Assembly (NCBI GenBank): GCA_947488235.1
Contig: CANLAQ010000028.1
Coordinates: 1-33,311 of the forward strand
Source: Flavobacteriales bacterium
GTDB lineage: Bacteria > Bacteroidota > Bacteroidia > Flavobacteriales_D > Crocinitomicaceae
Reading direction: 5' to 3'
DNA length: 33,311 bases
Shown here piece by piece: positions 33,171-33,311 of the stretch (position 1 is the first letter of the stretch; each line of letters begins with the position of its first letter). The notes below the pieces were generated by a model. That model did no database searches. It saw only the letters and a list, made by a program, of their open reading frames with translations, and was not told the DNA's origin. The position numbers and the translations under genes were made by a program.

Positions 33171-33311
33171 ATGTATCGAATAGATTTTAACGAATTTTTC
33201 ACCTCAGCCTTTTCGGTTGATTGTATGTTGTTTGGATACAGTCAGGGTCAAATTAAAACCCTCTTAATCAAAAGAGCGATGGAACCTTTCGATAAGTTTT
33301 GGGCAATCCCT
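33171..33311 (+). CDS. Nudix-domain protein, possible NrtR/AraR-like sugar regulator (partial)
   Basis: Only the first 47 codons are in the window; the gene runs off the right edge. The peptide starts MYRIDFNEFFTSAFSVDCML and continues with GYSQGQIKTLLIKRAMEPF and FWAIP, the opening strands of a Nudix domain with the x-WAIP(G) lead-in to the Nudix box. This type is found both in hydrolases and in NrtR-family regulators, where a Nudix domain senses a metabolite and a C-terminal winged helix binds DNA; in Bacteroidota one such protein, AraR, controls arabinose genes. The position 14 bases behind a sugar transporter supports a regulator (inference), but the decisive C-terminus is not visible. 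Confidence 0.7.
   Translation, partial: MYRIDFNEFFTSAFSVDCMLFGYSQGQIKTLLIKRAMEPFDKFWAIP

Overview
The window reads as chromosomal DNA of a low-GC Bacteroidota bacterium, most likely Flavobacteriales and possibly a Crocinitomicaceae/Fluviicola-like lineage (inference). The evidence is: secreted proteins ending in type IX secretion (T9SS) C-terminal sorting domains; promoters of the Bacteroidota type (TTTG-N19-TAnnTTTG), one of them a perfect match; no convincing Shine-Dalgarno sites; an exbB-exbD-exbD-tonB operon followed by a PstS-like lipoprotein and a TPR protein; and a split cytochrome oxidase cluster with SCO and DUF420 proteins. No rRNA, tRNA, insertion sequence or CRISPR array was seen.

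Layout. 1-414 holds three and a third copies of a 123-bp tandem repeat, cut by the window edge, followed by about 250 bp with no gene. 665-4047 (+) encodes a large secreted T9SS metalloprotease coupled to a 190-aa exported protein. 4049-7280 (-) is an overlapping set: bestrophin channel, ankyrin-repeat protein, and a DOMON/Ig-like/repeat T9SS surface protein. 7504-8737 (-) has two small exported proteins ahead of a strong terminator. 8879-9628 (+) is a PAP2 phosphatase. 9721-15647 (-) is the energy-transduction block ExbB, ExbD, ExbD, TonB, a small membrane protein, a PstS-like lipoprotein and a TPR protein. An intrinsic terminator lies after tonB and a separate consensus promoter precedes the TPR gene. 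A 50-codon membrane-protein gene lies at 15947-16099 (-).

16166-23875 is mostly plus strand and housekeeping: fumarase (fumC), a four-helix membrane protein, an SGNH hydrolase (-), 23S rRNA methyltransferase rlmF, NADP isocitrate dehydrogenase (icd), a DUF4403 lipoprotein and an OmpA-family protein. 23872-29127 (-) is an oxidase assembly and accessory operon: heme farnesyltransferase, two subunit-III-type proteins, subunit IV, two SCO-like proteins and DUF420. Catalytic subunits I and II are not in the window. dxs (isoprenoid synthesis) is divergent from this operon, and its pathway supplies the farnesyl precursor used by CyoE. The right end holds a FucP-like sugar transporter and the start of a Nudix-domain protein, perhaps a sugar regulator.

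The most unusual signal is architectural. Both subunit-III proteins carry large insertions (about 130 and 170 residues) at the same loop, predicted to be periplasmic, and the nearby sugar transporter carries a coiled-coil insertion between two extra helices. Other points of interest are the 123-bp hairpin repeats, two interlocked 14-bp palindromes at 18856-18879, a four-cysteine TonB C-terminal domain, an SCO paralogue that seems to lack the copper-ligand histidine, and near-leaderless divergent promoters for cyoE and dxs.
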